The translations under genes were made by a program, and so were the position numbers. Of a DNA stretch of 64,000 nucleotides, positions 7,410 through 20,471 are shown piece by piece (the first letter of the stretch is position 1; each line of letters opens with the position of its first letter). The DNA comes from Syntrophorhabdaceae bacterium PtaU1.Bin034 (GTDB taxonomy: Bacteria > Desulfobacterota_G > Syntrophorhabdia > Syntrophorhabdales > WCHB1-27), in assembly GCA_002067405.1 (NCBI GenBank), contig MVRP01000001.1, forward strand, positions 1 to 64,000, in the 5' to 3' direction. Below the pieces are notes generated by a model. The model saw only the letters and a list, made by a program, of their open reading frames with translations. It was not told the origin of the DNA and searched no databases.

Positions 7410-7437
7410 GCGGGTTCGAATCCCGCCATCTCCACCA
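7410..7437 (+). other. tRNA 3'-end fragment, probable attachment site (att)
   Basis: GCGGG-TTCGAAT-CCCGC (7410-7426) is a perfect T-arm, followed by a 7-nt acceptor strand CATCTCC, A and CCA (7437). No D-arm, anticodon arm or 5' acceptor strand precedes it, so it is only the tail of a tRNA gene. Such tails mark the far end of elements integrated into a tRNA gene, so the intact tRNA should lie beyond the left edge. The isotype cannot be set from the tail. A short frame just upstream (ending near 7393) may be a relic of an integrase C-terminus, but this is weak. Confidence 0.6.
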
Positions 7438-7581
7438 GATTATCAACAACTTGTCCACAATTCGCCGCGTCTCCTTCCTTTCCCCGACGAATCTTTTCTC
7501 TTGTCCGTCGATCAGACCAAATCTCCTTCATCTCCAACCCAAATCCCTCTTTCCTCACCGGCACTTGTAAAGAAATTCCTT

Positions 7582-7611
7582 TTGACTTTCGTGACCCCTT
7601 GTGTGTAACAT
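7582..7611 (+). promoter_or_regulatory. Promoter ending 7 nt before the lipoprotein start
   Basis: TTGACT (7582-7587), 18-bp spacer, TAACAT (7606-7611). The start codon follows at 7619 without a ribosome binding site, again suggesting a leaderless mRNA. A DnaA-box-like TTGTCCACA lies further upstream at 7451-7459. Confidence 0.45.
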
Positions 7612-7618
7612 ACCGACT

Positions 7619-8830
7619 ATGCAAAAACTGATTATCCTCGTTCTCGTCCTCCTTCTTGTGTCCTGCAGCATGCCTTTCGGAAAAAAGAAAGCCGAAGCCC
7701 CTGCCACACCACAGAAGAGTGAAAAAGGCGAAAAGGTCCAAGAGACTGAAGCCAAACCAGGTGACGTAAAATTAGTCGATGGTGTTGAATATATCTACGC
7801 CAAGAACCGGAGATTTCAACTAACCCCTTATGAGCCTGAGTATCTTTGGATTCGCAAAGATCAGTACTCACCAGGCCTCTTCGAATCCATTACGGCAGGT
7901 AGCGGAAAGAAAGAACGCGAGGAACTCGAGCGGCGCATGGCCAAACTTGAGGAAGAACTCAAGAAGAAGGGGATGACGCCACAAATGGTCTATCCCGTTC
8001 AGATGGGCACGCTTCCCAGCATGATGCCCTACATGGGCTCCATGCCCCTCGTCGGTTTTACCTATCCCTCCCCTAAGATGAAGCGGCGCGTGCTCGTCCT
8101 GCCTCTTTCCGACCAGACCAACTATAAAGAAGAACACCTCGACGAGCTCACTACCAAACGACTTATCTCACGTCTTGAGAATTCAGGCACCGTAATTTGT
8201 GTCGATCCCCGCGCAATCAATATTAGCGGCGACCTTACCACGCCTGCGGCAATGAAAAATCTCAACGAATCCTATGGTGTTCAGGCCATTATCAGGGGCA
8301 GTCTTTCCGACGTTTACACCAGCACTTCCAAGGTCGAAGGCAAAGACGAAAAAGAGGTTTCTTTCGCCCTCTCCAAGATTTCCCTCGACGTTTACAATAC
8401 CGAGACCACTAAGATTCTTCGCCAGTTTAATGCCCGCAATCCATTTTTCCTCACCCGTGAGCGCGGGGACATGAGCCCCGAAAAAGCAAAAGTGAAAGCT
8501 ATCGATCTCGCCATAGAGCTGGTTGCCGACGATCTCCTCAAGACAATCCTCAGCCTCGACTGGCATGCACGGATAGCTTCGATCGAAGCCGACAACGTGT
8601 TTATTACCGCCGGACGACTTTCCGGGCTTCAAAAAGGAGATTTGCTCGAGGTCTACTCTCCTGGAGAACAGGTTATCGATAAGACGACAAATCTCCCTCT
8701 TGGAAGAGTCAAGGGGAACTACAAAGGGGAATTGGAGGTCGTTGAGGTCTTCGGGGTTGACGCGTCCTCTGCCAAAATTAAAAAATCAGGTTCTTTTGCC
8801 CCTACTGACCTTGTTTATCTAAAGAAATGA
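7619..8830 (+). CDS. CsgG/TolB-N-like outer-membrane lipoprotein (403 aa)
   Basis: A signal peptide MQKLIILVLVLLLVSC ends in a lipobox (LVSC), so this is a lipoprotein. After a Lys/Pro linker and a Met/Pro-rich stretch (MMPYMGSMP), residues about 160-305 (RRVLVLPLSDQTNYKEEHLDELTTKRLISRLE, IIRGSLSDV) resemble the CsgG/TolB-N fold seen in curli-export and related envelope lipoproteins. The C-terminal about 90 residues (ITAGRLSGLQKGDLLEVYSPGE, LGRVKG) resemble the C-terminal domain of flagellar FlgT-like proteins. The role in the envelope is unknown. The ATG at 7619 is chosen because the signal peptide begins there. Confidence 0.65.
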   Translation: MQKLIILVLVLLLVSCSMPFGKKKAEAPATPQKSEKGEKVQETEAKPGDVKLVDGVEYIYAKNRRFQLTPYEPEYLWIRKDQYSPGLFESITAGSGKKEREELERRMAKLEEELKKKGMTPQMVYPVQMGTLPSMMPYMGSMPLVGFTYPSPKMKRRVLVLPLSDQTNYKEEHLDELTTKRLISRLENSGTVICVDPRAINISGDLTTPAAMKNLNESYGVQAIIRGSLSDVYTSTSKVEGKDEKEVSFALSKISLDVYNTETTKILRQFNARNPFFLTRERGDMSPEKAKVKAIDLAIELVADDLLKTILSLDWHARIASIEADNVFITAGRLSGLQKGDLLEVYSPGEQVIDKTTNLPLGRVKGNYKGELEVVEVFGVDASSAKIKKSGSFAPTDLVYLKK

Positions 8831-8932
8831 ACATCCTCTTCCTCTCGGTCCCCAGGGTTTCGTCTTCTTTCCGGTGTTGACCGCTTCTTAGAAAACAGTA
8901 ATCTGTCGTCATATTGATAATTGGAAGGCCCA

Positions 8933-8961
8933 TTGAAAAAAATTCACTTTTACGGTAAAAT
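8933..8961 (+). promoter_or_regulatory. dnaA promoter
   Basis: TTGAAA (8933-8938), 17-bp spacer, TAAAAT (8956-8961). It gives a leader of about 84 nt that includes a DnaA-box-like site, consistent with dnaA autoregulation. Confidence 0.6.
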
Positions 8962-8992
8962 AATATCACTCCTTTCCAACGGAACTCAAAAG

Positions 8993-9001
8993 TTTTCCAC
9001 A
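8993..9001 (+). promoter_or_regulatory. DnaA-box-like site upstream of dnaA
   Basis: TTTTCCACA differs from the consensus TTATCCACA at one base. It lies within a 13-mer, GTTTTCCACAAAT, repeated exactly between dnaA and dnaN. Two TGTTGAAA copies follow at 9004 and 9015. Confidence 0.5.
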
Positions 9002-9051
9002 AATGTTGAAAACATGTTGAAACTTATCTTATAGATGGCAATCGTTCTGAA

Positions 9052-10368
9052 ATGAATGAACTCTGCACACAGATCAAGGACCGTCTCTCCCAGATGGTTA
9101 CTGAGGACAACTTCAAAACGTGGATCGAACCAATCAAATTCCTCAATTATGGCGACGGCCTTCTCTCACTCGTCGTTCCCAACGCCTTCTTCCGGGATTG
9201 GATTGTAGAGAACTTCGAACCACTTTTTAAGACGCTCCTGAAAGAACTGACACATACCGATGCCAGAATTGAATATCTCCTCAGGAAGGAAGAGACCAAG
9301 ATTGAAAAGAAGAATGTGGCCTTCAAGAAACAGGCGGCCTCCGACCTCTTTAAGCCCAAATATACCTTTGAGAATTTTGTCGTCGGAGCAAGCAACCAAT
9401 TTGCAAATGCCGCCTGCCTTGCGGTTGCGAACAACCCGGGCAAGGTCTATAACCCGCTCTTTATCTACGGCGGCGTCGGCCTCGGAAAGACACACCTCCT
9501 CAACGCGATCGGCAATTTTCTCCTCGCCCATCACGCCGTTAACAGCAGCCGCATTTGTTATAACACGGCAGAGGAATTTACCAACGATCTCATTAATTCA
9601 CTCCGTTTTGAGAAGATGGATGAATTTCGAAACCGATTCCGAAAGATGGATGTTTTGCTAATAGACGATATACAATTCATTGCTGGTAAGGAGCGCACCC
9701 AGGCCGAATTCTTTCACACATTCAATGCGCTCTATGATAACGCCAAGCAGATAGTCGTCACGAGTGATAAATTTCCCAAAGATATCAGCAACTTTGAAGA
9801 GAGACTCCGTTCCCGCTTTGAGTGGGGATTGATCGCCGATATCCAACCGCCCGACCTTGAGACTAAAGTTGCGATTTTAAACAAGAAAGCCGAATTCGAG
9901 AATGTGGTGCTCCCCCAGGATGTTGCCTTTTACCTCGCTTCCAACATCGAACATAATATCCGCGTCCTTGAAGGTTCTCTTATTCGCCTCAGCGCCTTTG
10001 CATCACTTCACAACGTCCCGATCACCATGGACCTCGCGAAAGATGTCATGGGCCACATCATAAAAGACAAAAAGAAAGATATCACCATCGACATGATCAT
10101 AAAAGAGGTTGCGACACACTTTTCAATAAAGGCTTCCGACATAAAATCGACGAAGCGCATAAAATCCATTATGCTGCCGAGACAAATCGCAATCTATCTG
10201 TCCCGAAGACTCACTAACGCCTCTCTCGTGAGCATCGGTGAGAAGTTCGGGGGCAAGGATCACGCCACAGTCATTCATTCCATAAAAAAGATAGAGGATG
10301 AAGCGAAGACCAAGAAAGACTTGAGAGAGACTGTGGAAAAGATAGAGACCAAAATAAAATCGACATGA
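9052..10368 (+). CDS. dnaA: Chromosomal replication initiator DnaA (438 aa)
   Basis: DnaA binds oriC boxes and loads the replicative helicase. All domains are visible: domain I (residues 1-75, FKTWIEPIKF), a short Lys-rich linker, the AAA+ domain with Walker A GGVGLGKTH (140-148) and Walker B VLLIDDIQFI, and the C-terminal box-binding domain with the signature GGKDHATVIHSIKKI. Length is normal. It is followed by a terminator-like hairpin and dnaN, the ancestral dnaA-dnaN-gyrB order, though recF is absent between dnaN and gyrB. Confidence 0.98.
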   Translation: MNELCTQIKDRLSQMVTEDNFKTWIEPIKFLNYGDGLLSLVVPNAFFRDWIVENFEPLFKTLLKELTHTDARIEYLLRKEETKIEKKNVAFKKQAASDLFKPKYTFENFVVGASNQFANAACLAVANNPGKVYNPLFIYGGVGLGKTHLLNAIGNFLLAHHAVNSSRICYNTAEEFTNDLINSLRFEKMDEFRNRFRKMDVLLIDDIQFIAGKERTQAEFFHTFNALYDNAKQIVVTSDKFPKDISNFEERLRSRFEWGLIADIQPPDLETKVAILNKKAEFENVVLPQDVAFYLASNIEHNIRVLEGSLIRLSAFASLHNVPITMDLAKDVMGHIIKDKKKDITIDMIIKEVATHFSIKASDIKSTKRIKSIMLPRQIAIYLSRRLTNASLVSIGEKFGGKDHATVIHSIKKIEDEAKTKKDLRETVEKIETKIKST

Positions 10369-10393
10369 GCTTACAGGATTTCAACAATCCAAT

Positions 10394-10417
10394 AGAGATA
10401 GTGAAAAGGCTATCTCT
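10394..10417 (+). terminator. Hairpin after dnaA
   Basis: AGAGATAG-TGAAAAGG-CTATCTCT forms a perfect 8-bp stem followed by TTGTATT. It may end or attenuate dnaA transcription before dnaN. Confidence 0.55.
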
Positions 10418-10422
10418 TTGTA

Positions 10423-10452
10423 TTGACTCTGAAAAGGATGTTTTCCACAAAT
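10423..10452 (+). promoter_or_regulatory. Probable dnaN promoter overlapped by a DnaA-box-like site
   Basis: TTGACT (10423-10428) could be a -35, with a weak ACAAAT -10 (10447-10452). The TTTTCCACA box (10441-10449) overlaps the -10 and repeats the 13-mer found upstream of dnaA. DnaA control of dnaN is a reasonable inference; the -10 is poor. Confidence 0.4.
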
Positions 10453-10489
10453 CAACAGTCCTTACGAATACTATTATTAAGGAGATACT

Positions 10490-14520
<4,031 letters not shown>

Positions 14521-14530
<10 letters not shown>

Positions 14531-15774
14531 ATGAGCTCAAGAGGAAGAAGATCGGGGATCTTACTCATATTGCCAAAGATTTGAGCGTAGAGAATGCAAC
14601 AGGCTTGCGCAAGCAGGAACTTATTTTTTCTATTCTGCAATCACTTGTCGAAAAGAACGAACTCATCCACGGAGAGGGTATATTGGAGATTCTTCCGGAA
14701 GGCTTCGGGTTCCTGCGATCGACCGATTCCAATTATCTGCCGGGCCCGGACGACATCTACGTCTCCCCGTCGCAGATAAAGAGGTTCGGCCTGAGGACGG
14801 GCGACACCATAGCCGGCCAGATAAGGCCACCGAAGGATAATGAGAAGTATTTTGCCCTTCTCAAGATTGAGAAGATCAACTTCGACGATCCCGAGATTGC
14901 AAAGGATAAGATCATTTTCGACAACCTGACCCCGATCTATCCTTGCGAACGCATAAAGCTGGAGACGATGGGAACAAGGCTTTCCACCAGGGTGATGGAT
15001 CTTTTCACACCCATCGGCAAAGGACAGAGAGGTCTCATTGTGGCCCCGCCGAGAACCGGCAAAACCATGCTGCTCCAGAACTTGGCAAACAGCATCACGT
15101 CGAATCACAAGGAAATCTACCTTATCGTTCTCCTGATCGACGAGAGGCCCGAAGAAGTTACCGACATGGAAAGATCGGTGGATGGCGAAGTGATCAGTTC
15201 CACCTTCGACGAGCCTGCCACCAGGCACGTACAGGTAGCGGAAATCGTCATAGAGAAGGCGAAAAGGCTCGTCGAGCACAAGAAAGACGTGGTGATACTG
15301 CTCGACAGTATCACGAGGCTCGCGCGCGCCTACAACACGGTCGTGCCGTCGAGCGGAAAGATACTCTCCGGCGGCATTGACGCATCGGCCATGCAGAAGC
15401 CGAAACGCTTCTTCGGCGCTGCCAGGAAGATAGAGGAAGGCGGAAGCCTTACCATCATCGCCACAGCCCTCATCGATACAGGCAGCAGGATGGATGAAGT
15501 CATATTTGAAGAGTTCAAGGGAACAGGCAATTCCGAGATCTACCTTGACAGGAAGCTGACGGAAAAGAGGATATTCCCTTCCATCGACATCAACAAGTCG
15601 GGGACGAGGAAAGAGGAACTCCTTATCAACAACGGCGATCTGTCGCGCATCTGGCTGCTGCGTAAGGTACTCCAGCCGATGAACACGGTCGAGTCCATGG
15701 AATTTCTCCTGGAAAAGCTTTCCGATACCGATTCAAACAAAGACTTTCTCAATTCAATGAGCAGGGGAGGCTGA
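14521..15774 (+). CDS. rho: Transcription termination factor Rho (417 aa)
   Basis: An RNA-dependent ATPase that ends transcription. The N-terminal helix bundle ([21 protein letters not shown]), the RNA-binding cold-shock fold (GFGFLRS), Walker [10 protein letters not shown] near residue 180, and [29 protein letters not shown] are all present. The ATG at 14521 has GGGAGG upstream; a GTG at 14503 in the same frame is less likely. Confidence 0.97.
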
Positions 15775-15831
15775 AAAGGCCTTTATAAGCCATCAGACCT
15801 CATATCGAAAGAATCTCACAAGGAGGATTAT

Positions 15832-16050
15832 ATGAAAGACAAGATACACCCGGACATGAAGAAGGCCCAGGTACGTTGCGCCTGTGGCAACACCTTCGAA
15901 ACCCTTTCGACGAAAGAGAAAATCTCGGTGGAAATATGTGCCAAATGCCACCCCATCTTTACGGGGCGGGAGAAGCTGCGCGATTCAGCCGGCAGGGTGG
16001 AAAAATTCGAAAGAAAATATGGTAAGAAGGTGACCAAGGATAAGGAATGA
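15832..16050 (+). CDS. rpmE: Ribosomal protein L31, zinc-binding type (72 aa)
   Basis: [22 protein letters not shown], then [12 protein letters not shown], shows the zinc-type L31 with Cys pairs C16/C18 and C37/C40. The site AAGGAGG precedes the ATG. Its stop overlaps the prfA start (ATGA). The zinc-free paralogue is not in the window. Confidence 0.96.
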   Translation: MKDKIHPDMKKAQVRCACGNTFETLSTKEKISVEICAKCHPIFTGREKLRDSAGRVEKFERKYGKKVTKDKE

Positions 16051-17114
16051 TCCTGGAAAAGCTTGAAGAGATGGAGATGCGGCTCGACCGCATCGAGGCT
16101 GATATGGCCCTTCCCGGGACAATGGCCGACATGGAAGAGTACAAGAAACTCGCGAAAGAGCATGCAGAGCTGCGCGACATGGTGACTCCTTTCAGAGAAT
16201 GGAAAAGGGTGCGGGAAGACCTCGAAAAGACGAGGGAGATGATCCGCCAGGAAACGGACGAGGAATTAAAGGAGCTCGCCCGGGAAGAAGCGGGCATCCT
16301 CGAGAAAGAGGATCAAAGGCTGGAGGCCCTCCTCAAGAATAAGCTGCTCGCAAAAGATGAGGAACAGGTCAAGAACACCTTCCTCGAAATACGGGCAGGA
16401 ACAGGGGGCGAAGAAGCGGCCCTGTTCGCGCGTGACCTTTTTTCGATGTATATGAAGTACGCGGAGAAGATGCGCTGGAAGACGGAACTCCTCTCCATGA
16501 ACATGTCTGACCTCGGCGGATTGAAGGAAGTCGTGATGGCCATAGAAGCGCCCGATGCATTCCAGAAACTGAAATATGAAAGCGGCGTGCACCGGGTACA
16601 AAGGGTGCCGGAGACCGAATCGCAGGGGCGCATTCATACGTCGACCGTGACCGTCGCAGTGTTACCAGAGCCGGAAGAACTTGAGTTGAATATAAATCCG
16701 GACGAGCTTCGCATTGACGTCTACCGCTCCAGCGGACCGGGAGGCCAGCATGTCAACACCACGGATTCTGCCGTGCGGATCACCCATATCCCGTCCGGCC
16801 TGGTGGTCACCTGCCAGGACGAAAAATCTCAGCACAAGAACAAGGCGAAGGCACTCAGGGTGTTGAGGGCACGGCTGAAGGAGAGGATGGAGCAGGAGAA
16901 GGAGCAGGAAGTCTCTGAGGAGAGAAGGAAGCAGGTGGGGACGGGCGACAGAAGCGAAAGGATCCGCACCTATAATTTTCCTCAAGGCAGGGTCACGGAC
17001 CACCGCATAGGCCTCACCCTCTACAAGCTTGAAGATCTCCTCGCGGGCAATATAGATCCCATCCTTGACCCGCTCGTCGCGCACTTCCAGGCAGAATCGC
17101 TGAAGGCAAGGTAG
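16047..17114 (+). CDS. prfA: Peptide chain release factor 1 (355 aa)
   Basis: Recognises UAA/UAG stops and releases the peptide. The GGQ motif ([20 protein letters not shown]) is the catalytic part, and [15 protein letters not shown] and [15 protein letters not shown] (with the RF1-type region) identify RF1 rather than RF2; no programmed frameshift is present. The Gln of GGQ is the target of PrmC, encoded next. Confidence 0.96.
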   Translation: MILEKLEEMEMRLDRIEADMALPGTMADMEEYKKLAKEHAELRDMVTPFREWKRVREDLEKTREMIRQETDEELKELAREEAGILEKEDQRLEALLKNKLLAKDEEQVKNTFLEIRAGTGGEEAALFARDLFSMYMKYAEKMRWKTELLSMNMSDLGGLKEVVMAIEAPDAFQKLKYESGVHRVQRVPETESQGRIHTSTVTVAVLPEPEELELNINPDELRIDVYRSSGPGGQHVNTTDSAVRITHIPSGLVVTCQDEKSQHKNKAKALRVLRARLKERMEQEKEQEVSEERRKQVGTGDRSERIRTYNFPQGRVTDHRIGLTLYKLEDLLAGNIDPILDPLVAHFQAESLKAR

Positions 17115-17120
17115 AGTGTC

Positions 17121-17954
17121 TTGTACATCTCGGAAATCCTTCTCCACGAAAAATCCCTCCCCAAGATAGACCTCGTCGGCATTATCTCCCATGCACTTTC
17201 GATCACCAAGGAACGGGTCTTTGCGGAGCCTGAAAGAATACTCCGGCCGCCCGAGCTAAGCCGGATACGGGAGATGATCGAGGCGAGGCGGAGGGGGAAA
17301 CCATTTGCGTACCTCACGCACTGCAAGGAGTTCTTTTCAGAGCCATTCTATGTGGATGAGCGCGTTCTGATACCGAGGCCGGAAACGGAGTTGCTGGTAG
17401 AGGAAGCGCTCCGGGCCATAAGAGAGTCGCACCGGCCGCTCCGGGTGCTCGACATGGGGTGCGGCTCAGGCATCATAGGGATTATGCTGGCCAAAGGCGG
17501 GGCCGAAAAAGTGTTCTCCGCCGATATCTCGCCTGCCGCTCTGGCAGTGGCGAAGTGGAATGCGCGCGCCCTCGCAGTGGAGGACAAGATAACCTTCATT
17601 GCCTCCGACCTTTTCTCTGCAGTAAAGAGCGGTACGACCTTTGACCTGATATGTGCCAACTTACCCTATGTCTCCGTTCGGGAATGGGAGAATCTCGAGG
17701 ACGATGTCAGGCTCTTTGAGCCGAAGCAGGCACTCGTGGGAGGGAAGGAAGGCATAGAGCTCTACGTGCGGTACCTTAAAGAGCTCACCGCCTACCTCGG
17801 TCGCGCCGGCACTGTCCTGTGCGAGATCGGCGGCGACAGCCAGGCGGACGTCATCGGAAGTGTTTTATCAAGCACCGGACTAAAGGTGGCGGTAAAGAAG
17901 GACCTTGCAGGCCGGAAAAGGGTGGTCAAGGGCTCATGGACAAATTTGTCATAG
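17121..17954 (+). CDS. prmC: Release factor glutamine methyltransferase (277 aa)
   Basis: Methylates the Gln of the GGQ motif in release factors. It contains the SAM-binding VLDMGCGSGIIGIMLAK and a substrate motif NLPYVS in place of the more common NPPY; RVLIPRPETELLVE is a family signature. It lies just after prfA, the usual partner. The start is TTG at 17121, the first start in frame after the prfA stop. It overlaps murA by 19 nt. Confidence 0.92.
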   Translation: MYISEILLHEKSLPKIDLVGIISHALSITKERVFAEPERILRPPELSRIREMIEARRRGKPFAYLTHCKEFFSEPFYVDERVLIPRPETELLVEEALRAIRESHRPLRVLDMGCGSGIIGIMLAKGGAEKVFSADISPAALAVAKWNARALAVEDKITFIASDLFSAVKSGTTFDLICANLPYVSVREWENLEDDVRLFEPKQALVGGKEGIELYVRYLKELTAYLGRAGTVLCEIGGDSQADVIGSVLSSTGLKVAVKKDLAGRKRVVKGSWTNLS

Positions 17955-19210
17955 AGGGTGGCGAACGACTTCGCGGCACCGTAAGGATAAGCGGCGCGAA
18001 AAATGCCGTGCTGCCCCTCCTCGCTGCAACAATTCTTCAACGGGGACAATACCGGATCTCTAATGTGCCCCGCCTTCGGGACGTCGGCTCCATGATAAAG
18101 CTGCTCACCTTCATAGGGGCAAAAACCGAATGGACGGACGACCACGTCATCAGCGTGGATACGACCCATGCCGAGAACTACACGGCGCCATACGAGATCG
18201 TAAAGGAGATGCGTGCCTCGGTGCTCGTGCTCGGTGCACTCGTGGGCAGGCTCCGGCGGGCGGTCGTCTCTTATCCGGGCGGCTGCGCCATCGGTGAGCG
18301 TCCGATAAACCTTCACCTCAAGGGGCTCTCCCAACTGGGCTGCGAGGTGAAGATCCACGAAGGATATGTGGATGTCGATGCAAGAAAGCTTCGCGGGGCA
18401 AAGATAACGTTCGACATGCCGACGGTGGGAGGCACGGAAAACCTTCTCATGGCCTCAGTCGTCGCAGAAGGAGAGACGATCCTGCAAAATGCGGCTCGTG
18501 AACCCGAAGTAATCGATCTCGCGGTCATGCTGACGAAGATGGGTGCCAGGATTGACGGGATCGGCACCGAGGTCATGAGAATAAGGGGCGTCAAAGAGCT
18601 TGCGCCGTGTGACTACGAGGTTATTCCGGACAGGATCGAGGCAGGGACATTCCTTGTGGGCTGCGGATTGACCAGGGGCAGTATCGTCCTGGAAGGCGCC
18701 CGGGCAGACCACCTCAAGGCCCTCATCGAGAAGCTCAAGGAAGCGGGTATGGAGATCGTCGAGCAGGACTCAAAGATAAAGGCATCCATGACAAAGAAGA
18801 GGCCCACGGCCTTCGACGTGAAAACCCTCCCCTACCCCGGATTCCCCACGGACATGCAGGCTCAGGCAATGGCCTTCATGGGCATCGCGAAGGGAGTGAG
18901 CGTCATAACGGAGACGATCTTCGAGAACAGGATGATGCACGCCGCAGAACTGAGAAGGATGGGGGCGGACGTGCGCGTCATAGGAAACACGGCAATCGTC
19001 AAAGGCGTCAAGTCTCTCCAGGGCGCAAAGGTAATGGCCACCGATCTCAGGGCGAGCGCATCCCTCATCCTGGCAGGCCTCTGCGCTTACGGTACCACGG
19101 AGGTTTCCCGCGTCTACCACATCGACAGGGGATATGAAGGGATAGAAAAGAAACTGGGCGGGCTCGGAGCACGGATCGAGAGGAGGAAAGATGAAAATCT
19201 GGCACCTTGA
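17936..19210 (+). CDS. murA: UDP-N-acetylglucosamine 1-carboxyvinyltransferase (424 aa)
   Basis: First committed step of peptidoglycan synthesis, transferring enolpyruvate to UDP-GlcNAc. MDKFVIEGGERLRGTVRISGAKNA and SYPGGCAIGERPI are diagnostic; the catalytic Cys is C117, so the enzyme is of the fosfomycin-sensitive Cys type. The ATG at 17936 fits the family N-terminus; the frame is open further upstream only because it lies over prmC. It overlaps hisD by 20 nt. Confidence 0.95.
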   Translation: MDKFVIEGGERLRGTVRISGAKNAVLPLLAATILQRGQYRISNVPRLRDVGSMIKLLTFIGAKTEWTDDHVISVDTTHAENYTAPYEIVKEMRASVLVLGALVGRLRRAVVSYPGGCAIGERPINLHLKGLSQLGCEVKIHEGYVDVDARKLRGAKITFDMPTVGGTENLLMASVVAEGETILQNAAREPEVIDLAVMLTKMGARIDGIGTEVMRIRGVKELAPCDYEVIPDRIEAGTFLVGCGLTRGSIVLEGARADHLKALIEKLKEAGMEIVEQDSKIKASMTKKRPTAFDVKTLPYPGFPTDMQAQAMAFMGIAKGVSVITETIFENRMMHAAELRRMGADVRVIGNTAIVKGVKSLQGAKVMATDLRASASLILAGLCAYGTTEVSRVYHIDRGYEGIEKKLGGLGARIERRKDENLAP

Positions 19211-20471
19211 CAAAGAGTTCGACACCTTCATCACTGCCGTCAAAACTGCCAAGGAAAAAAGGAAAAAAGGCGTACGGGGCGTCGTGGAGAAGATCAGGGC
19301 TGAAGTGCTTGAGAAAGGGCAAGACGCCCTCATTGGCTATGCCCGCCAATTTGACGGGTGGACACAGGACTACCCCCTCAAGGTCGGCATAGAGGAACTT
19401 AGAAATGCCGCCGCCTCCGTCTCAAAGAACGACGAGCGCGTGCTCAAGGGAATGATAGAGAATGTGAAACGTTATCATCGCTCGCAGAAGATGACGCCGC
19501 GCACGTACAGGAGGCGAGGACTTACGGTCACAGAGCAGGCCGTACCGGTGGAACGGGCCCTGGTATACGTTCCCGGTGGTACGGCGCCCTACCCTTCAAG
19601 CCTCGTCATGGGCGTTGTTCCGGCGAAGATCGCCGGGGTGAGAGAGATCTACGCCACTACTCCCTCCCATAACGGAAAAATAAATGCCTACATCGCTGCC
19701 GCAGCCCTATTGCTCGACCTGGAGGGCCTTTACAGGATCGGCGGTGCCCAGGCCATATACGCGTTTTCCCACGGAGTGGGGGATATCCCGAAGGTCGATA
19801 TGATCGTCGGTCCGGGCAACGCGTACGTGGAAGAGGCAAAGAGGGACGTGTACGGTCAGGTAGGCATTGACATGCTCGCAGGACCGAGCGAGCTCGTGGT
19901 CCTGGCTGCCGGGAGCTTTCCGCCCCATGTGCTCGCGTGGGACCTCTTTTCCCAGGCGGAGCATGATGAAATGGCAGTGGTCGGTCTTTTTTCTCCTTCG
20001 AAAGAGGATGTCTACAGTCTGCTCCGGCACATGGAACGGTTTGTCTCACAGAACAAGAGACGGGAAATCGTCGAACGGGCCCTCGCCTCGAACGGCTTCG
20101 TCGTGCACTATACGAATCTGGACGATGCCATCAGGGCGATCGACCTTATCGCCCCCGAACACCTGGAAGTCATCGGCGATGATGCGGCCGCCGAGAAAAT
20201 CTCCTATTCGGGCGTTACCTATGTCGGTCCTCATACGTGTGTGGCCATGGGCGACTACTACATCGGCACGAACCACGTCCTGCCCACAGGCGGGGCCGGC
20301 CGGTTCTCCTCGGGGCTGTCGGTGGAACGATTTACAAAAAGGAAAGTTTTGGTTAAGATAGATAAGTCATTTTTGCGAAAATACGGGGATAATGCCGCAC
20401 GCCTCGCTGATATAGAAGGCCTTTACGCCCACGGCGAAGCAATAAAGGTAAGAAAGGAGCTGCCTGAGTGA
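19191..20471 (+). CDS. hisD: Histidinol dehydrogenase (426 aa)
   Basis: Catalyses the last two steps of histidine synthesis, histidinol to histidine, with NAD and zinc. YVPGGTAPYPSSLVMGVVPAKIAGV, VGPGNAYVEEAKRDVYG and DLFSQAEHDEMA (zinc-binding Gln/His) are typical. The start has AGGAGGAAAG upstream and lies inside the murA end. It is first in a his cluster hisD-G-B-H-orf-A-F. Confidence 0.96.
   Translation: MKIWHLDKEFDTFITAVKTAKEKRKKGVRGVVEKIRAEVLEKGQDALIGYARQFDGWTQDYPLKVGIEELRNAAASVSKNDERVLKGMIENVKRYHRSQKMTPRTYRRRGLTVTEQAVPVERALVYVPGGTAPYPSSLVMGVVPAKIAGVREIYATTPSHNGKINAYIAAAALLLDLEGLYRIGGAQAIYAFSHGVGDIPKVDMIVGPGNAYVEEAKRDVYGQVGIDMLAGPSELVVLAAGSFPPHVLAWDLFSQAEHDEMAVVGLFSPSKEDVYSLLRHMERFVSQNKRREIVERALASNGFVVHYTNLDDAIRAIDLIAPEHLEVIGDDAAAEKISYSGVTYVGPHTCVAMGDYYIGTNHVLPTGGAGRFSSGLSVERFTKRKVLVKIDKSFLRKYGDNAARLADIEGLYAHGEAIKVRKELPE

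Noticed and set aside
7259..7741. 160-codon minus-strand frame around the tRNA fragment
   Set aside because: It contains MAGFEPAL, the usual false translation of a tRNA T-arm, and runs antisense into the lipoprotein gene.
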